DNA of 8,103 nt, from positions 1 to 8,103 of the forward strand of contig SMVY01000007.1 of the NCBI GenBank assembly GCA_004357415.1, read 5' to 3'. The notes below the pieces were generated by a model. It did no database searches. It was given only the letters and a program-made list of their open reading frames with translations, and was not told the origin of the DNA. The position numbers and the translations under genes were made by a program. The DNA comes from Gemmatimonadota bacterium (GTDB lineage: Bacteria > Gemmatimonadota > Gemmatimonadetes > Gemmatimonadales > GWC2-71-9). Shown here one piece after another: positions 7,104-8,103 of the stretch; within the stretch, counting starts at the first letter, position 1, and each line of letters begins with the position of its first letter.

Positions 7104-7364
7104 CTAGGTATGAGATGGGTGGGCCCGCATGACCTCGAGTGCCTGCTCGGCCGCGTCGGCGGCAATCAGCGCTACCAGCACGCCCTCGTTGGCCACGTAG
7201 AGCTGATCGAGTCCCAACATCTCGCAGGCGGCTTCCACCGGCCCCGGGATGGGGAACGCCCGCTCCTCCAACACCATGCCTACGCCGGCCGCGGTGGCAA
7301 TTTCGTTGAGGGCACGGAGCCCCCCCGGGTGGCGCGGCTGCCGGTTTGTCAGCATACTTGGCAA
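7104..7364 (-). pseudogene. hypE: Relic of hydrogenase maturation gene hypE (internal fragment)
   Basis: The minus-strand frame contains about 70 residues that read like the C-terminal domain of HypE: PGGLRALNEIATAAGVGM, then FPIPGPVEAACEMLGLDQLY, VANEGVLVALIAADAAEQAL and VMRAHP. In HypE the matching region follows the D-P-T-R-G-G motif and includes the hallmark ACE-LGLDPLYVANEG segment. HypE is normally about 330-350 residues and dehydrates the thiocarboxamide on its C-terminal cysteine (end motif P-R-I-C) to make the cyanide ligand of [NiFe] hydrogenase. Here the whole N-terminal ATP-binding half is missing (a TGA lies just upstream of 7364), as is everything after RAHP, including the catalytic cysteine. 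The similarity starts near 7325 at a run of seven C (plus strand) and ends near 7116. Possible starts are TTG 7364 or ATG 7355, neither with a clear RBS. It is therefore almost certainly a non-functional remnant. No other hyp genes are in the window. Confidence 0.75.
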
Positions 7365-7380
7365 TCAGGACACGATCCCA

Positions 7381-8103
7381 ATGTCGCCCTCGGCTGCGGT
7401 GATCTGGCAACGACGGCCCCGGGCCCTCAGGGATTCGACCACCAAACCACTCACCCATCGCCCCATCGCCCCATCCATCCACCACGCGCCGGTCACCCGG
7501 TTTGCGCCGGCACCCACAGGGCTCCTCCACCTGGGACACCTGGTCAACGCGGTCTACGTGTGGGGACTGGCCCGCCGCCACCACGGCCGGGTGCTGCTCC
7601 GCATCGAAGACCACGACCGCGGGCGTTCCCGCGACCACTTCGAGTCCGCCATCCTCGACGACCTCGAATGGCTCGGCCTCGAGCCCGACGAGCCCCCGAT
7701 CGAGGCACTGCGGCATGGTCCATCACCCTATCGTCAGAGTGACCGCGCTAACCGGTATGCCGAGGTCATCGCAGGGCTGCGCCACCAGAGCTTGGTGTAC
7801 CCGTGCCGCTGCTCCCGCCGCGATATCGCCGACACCGAGGCCGCGCCGCCGGGAGCCGAGGCGCGCTATCCGGGCACCTGCCGCGAGCTGGGCCTCAGCT
7901 CCGATGAGGCGGTGGGCCTTCGGGTGATAATGGATCCCGGCGAGGAGACGTTCATCGATGTGCTATTGGGAACCCACCACCAGACGCCGGCGCGGCAGTG
8001 CGGTGACGTCCTGGTGCGAGACCGGCTAGGGCAGTGGACGTACCAGTTCGCCGTGACGGTCGACGACTGGGATCAGGAAGTAGATCTGGTAATCCGGGGC
8101 GAG
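7381..8103 (+). CDS. gluQ: Glutamyl-Q tRNA(Asp) synthetase, 5' part (continues past right edge)
   Basis: This open frame runs to the window end without a stop and gives 241 codons. From 7492 it matches the catalytic domain of glutamyl-tRNA synthetase-like enzymes: TRFAPAPTGLLHLGHL with the class I HIGH-type motif HLGH at 7528-7539, then LLRIEDHDRGRSRDHF and ILDDLEWLGLEPDEPP. The feature that separates GluQRS from true GluRS is present: a zinc site of the type C-x-C...Y-x3-C (Cys codons 7804 and 7810, Tyr 7867, Cys 7879). YQFAVTVDDWDQEVDLVIRG follows. GluQRS lacks the anticodon-binding domain and attaches glutamate to queuosine at position 34 of tRNA(Asp). The KMSKS region would lie beyond the edge. 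The start is uncertain: ATG 7381 (AGGA at 7367-7370, 10 bases before it) or GTG 7399. Both add a non-conserved 31-37 residue leader, and the usual start position holds GTC (7492), not a start codon. Confidence 0.88.
   Translation, partial: MSPSAAVIWQRRPRALRDSTTKPLTHRPIAPSIHHAPVTRFAPAPTGLLHLGHLVNAVYVWGLARRHHGRVLLRIEDHDRGRSRDHFESAILDDLEWLGLEPDEPPIEALRHGPSPYRQSDRANRYAEVIAGLRHQSLVYPCRCSRRDIADTEAAPPGAEARYPGTCRELGLSSDEAVGLRVIMDPGEETFIDVLLGTHHQTPARQCGDVLVRDRLGQWTYQFAVTVDDWDQEVDLVIRGE
7454..7475 (+). repeat. 8-bp tandem repeat (CCCATCGC, about 2.75 copies)
   Basis: CCCATCGC occurs at 7454-7461 and 7462-7469, then CCCATC at 7470-7475, followed by the related CATCCACC. The repeat begins 17 bases before the first conserved codon of the synthetase gene and lies in frame with it, where it would encode a Pro/His/Ile-rich string. 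Low-complexity tracts of this kind usually mark non-coding DNA, which bears on where the synthetase really starts. Confidence 0.7.

Noticed and set aside
7072..7716. 214-codon minus-strand open frame spanning the hypE relic and gluQ
   Set aside because: It lies in a different frame from the HypE similarity and is antisense to the conserved GluQRS catalytic domain. Its middle part is a translation of the low-complexity repeat.

Overview
The window is high in GC and is built around one gene block on the minus strand: a complete tripartite RND efflux operon with its own TetR-type repressor. Reading from right to left in transcription order, the genes are repressor (7004-6348), outer-membrane factor lipoprotein (6351-4792), membrane fusion protein (4795-3566) and RND inner-membrane pump (3569-375). 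Each junction is the same 4-base ATGA overlap, so the four proteins look transcribed together and translationally coupled. The host must be a diderm (Gram-negative type) bacterium, because a TolC/NodT-type outer-membrane lipoprotein is encoded. The base composition and protein style would fit a proteobacterium, a member of Acidobacteriota or Gemmatimonadota, or a similar uncultured lineage. I cannot fix the phylum from this sequence alone.

Left edge (1-374): the minus strand carries the N-terminal part of a further gene running off the left end. It reads as the start of a GNAT-type acyltransferase. Between it and the pump stop codon lie about 160 bases with one small GC-rich inverted repeat and nothing else I can support.

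Control region (7005-7103): this is a distinctly AT-richer patch. It holds a plausible sigma70-type promoter reading into the repressor gene. An 18-bp near-palindrome abuts the -10 box and covers the expected transcription start, which is the expected position for the repressor's own operator. Two further short perfect inverted repeats lie just upstream.

Right side (7104-8103): first comes a short minus-strand relic of a hydrogenase maturation gene (hypE-like), cut at both ends. Next is a low-complexity stretch with an 8-bp tandem repeat. Last is the 5' part of a plus-strand gene for glutamyl-Q tRNA(Asp) synthetase, which continues beyond the right edge. Its only in-frame start codons lie more than 90 bases upstream of the conserved N-terminus, so the protein has an unusual predicted leader of about 31-37 residues, partly encoded by the repeat.

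Working model: the TetR protein binds its operator and silences the whole operon. When a ligand releases it, the pump, adaptor and outer-membrane channel are made together and export a compound that cannot be named from sequence. I found no CRISPR array, RNA gene, insertion sequence or wholly new system. The items most worth checking are the hypE relic, the gluQ start, the autoregulatory promoter/operator and the altered TM10 charge site in the pump. No stretch longer than 300 bases lacks a gene or gene relic.
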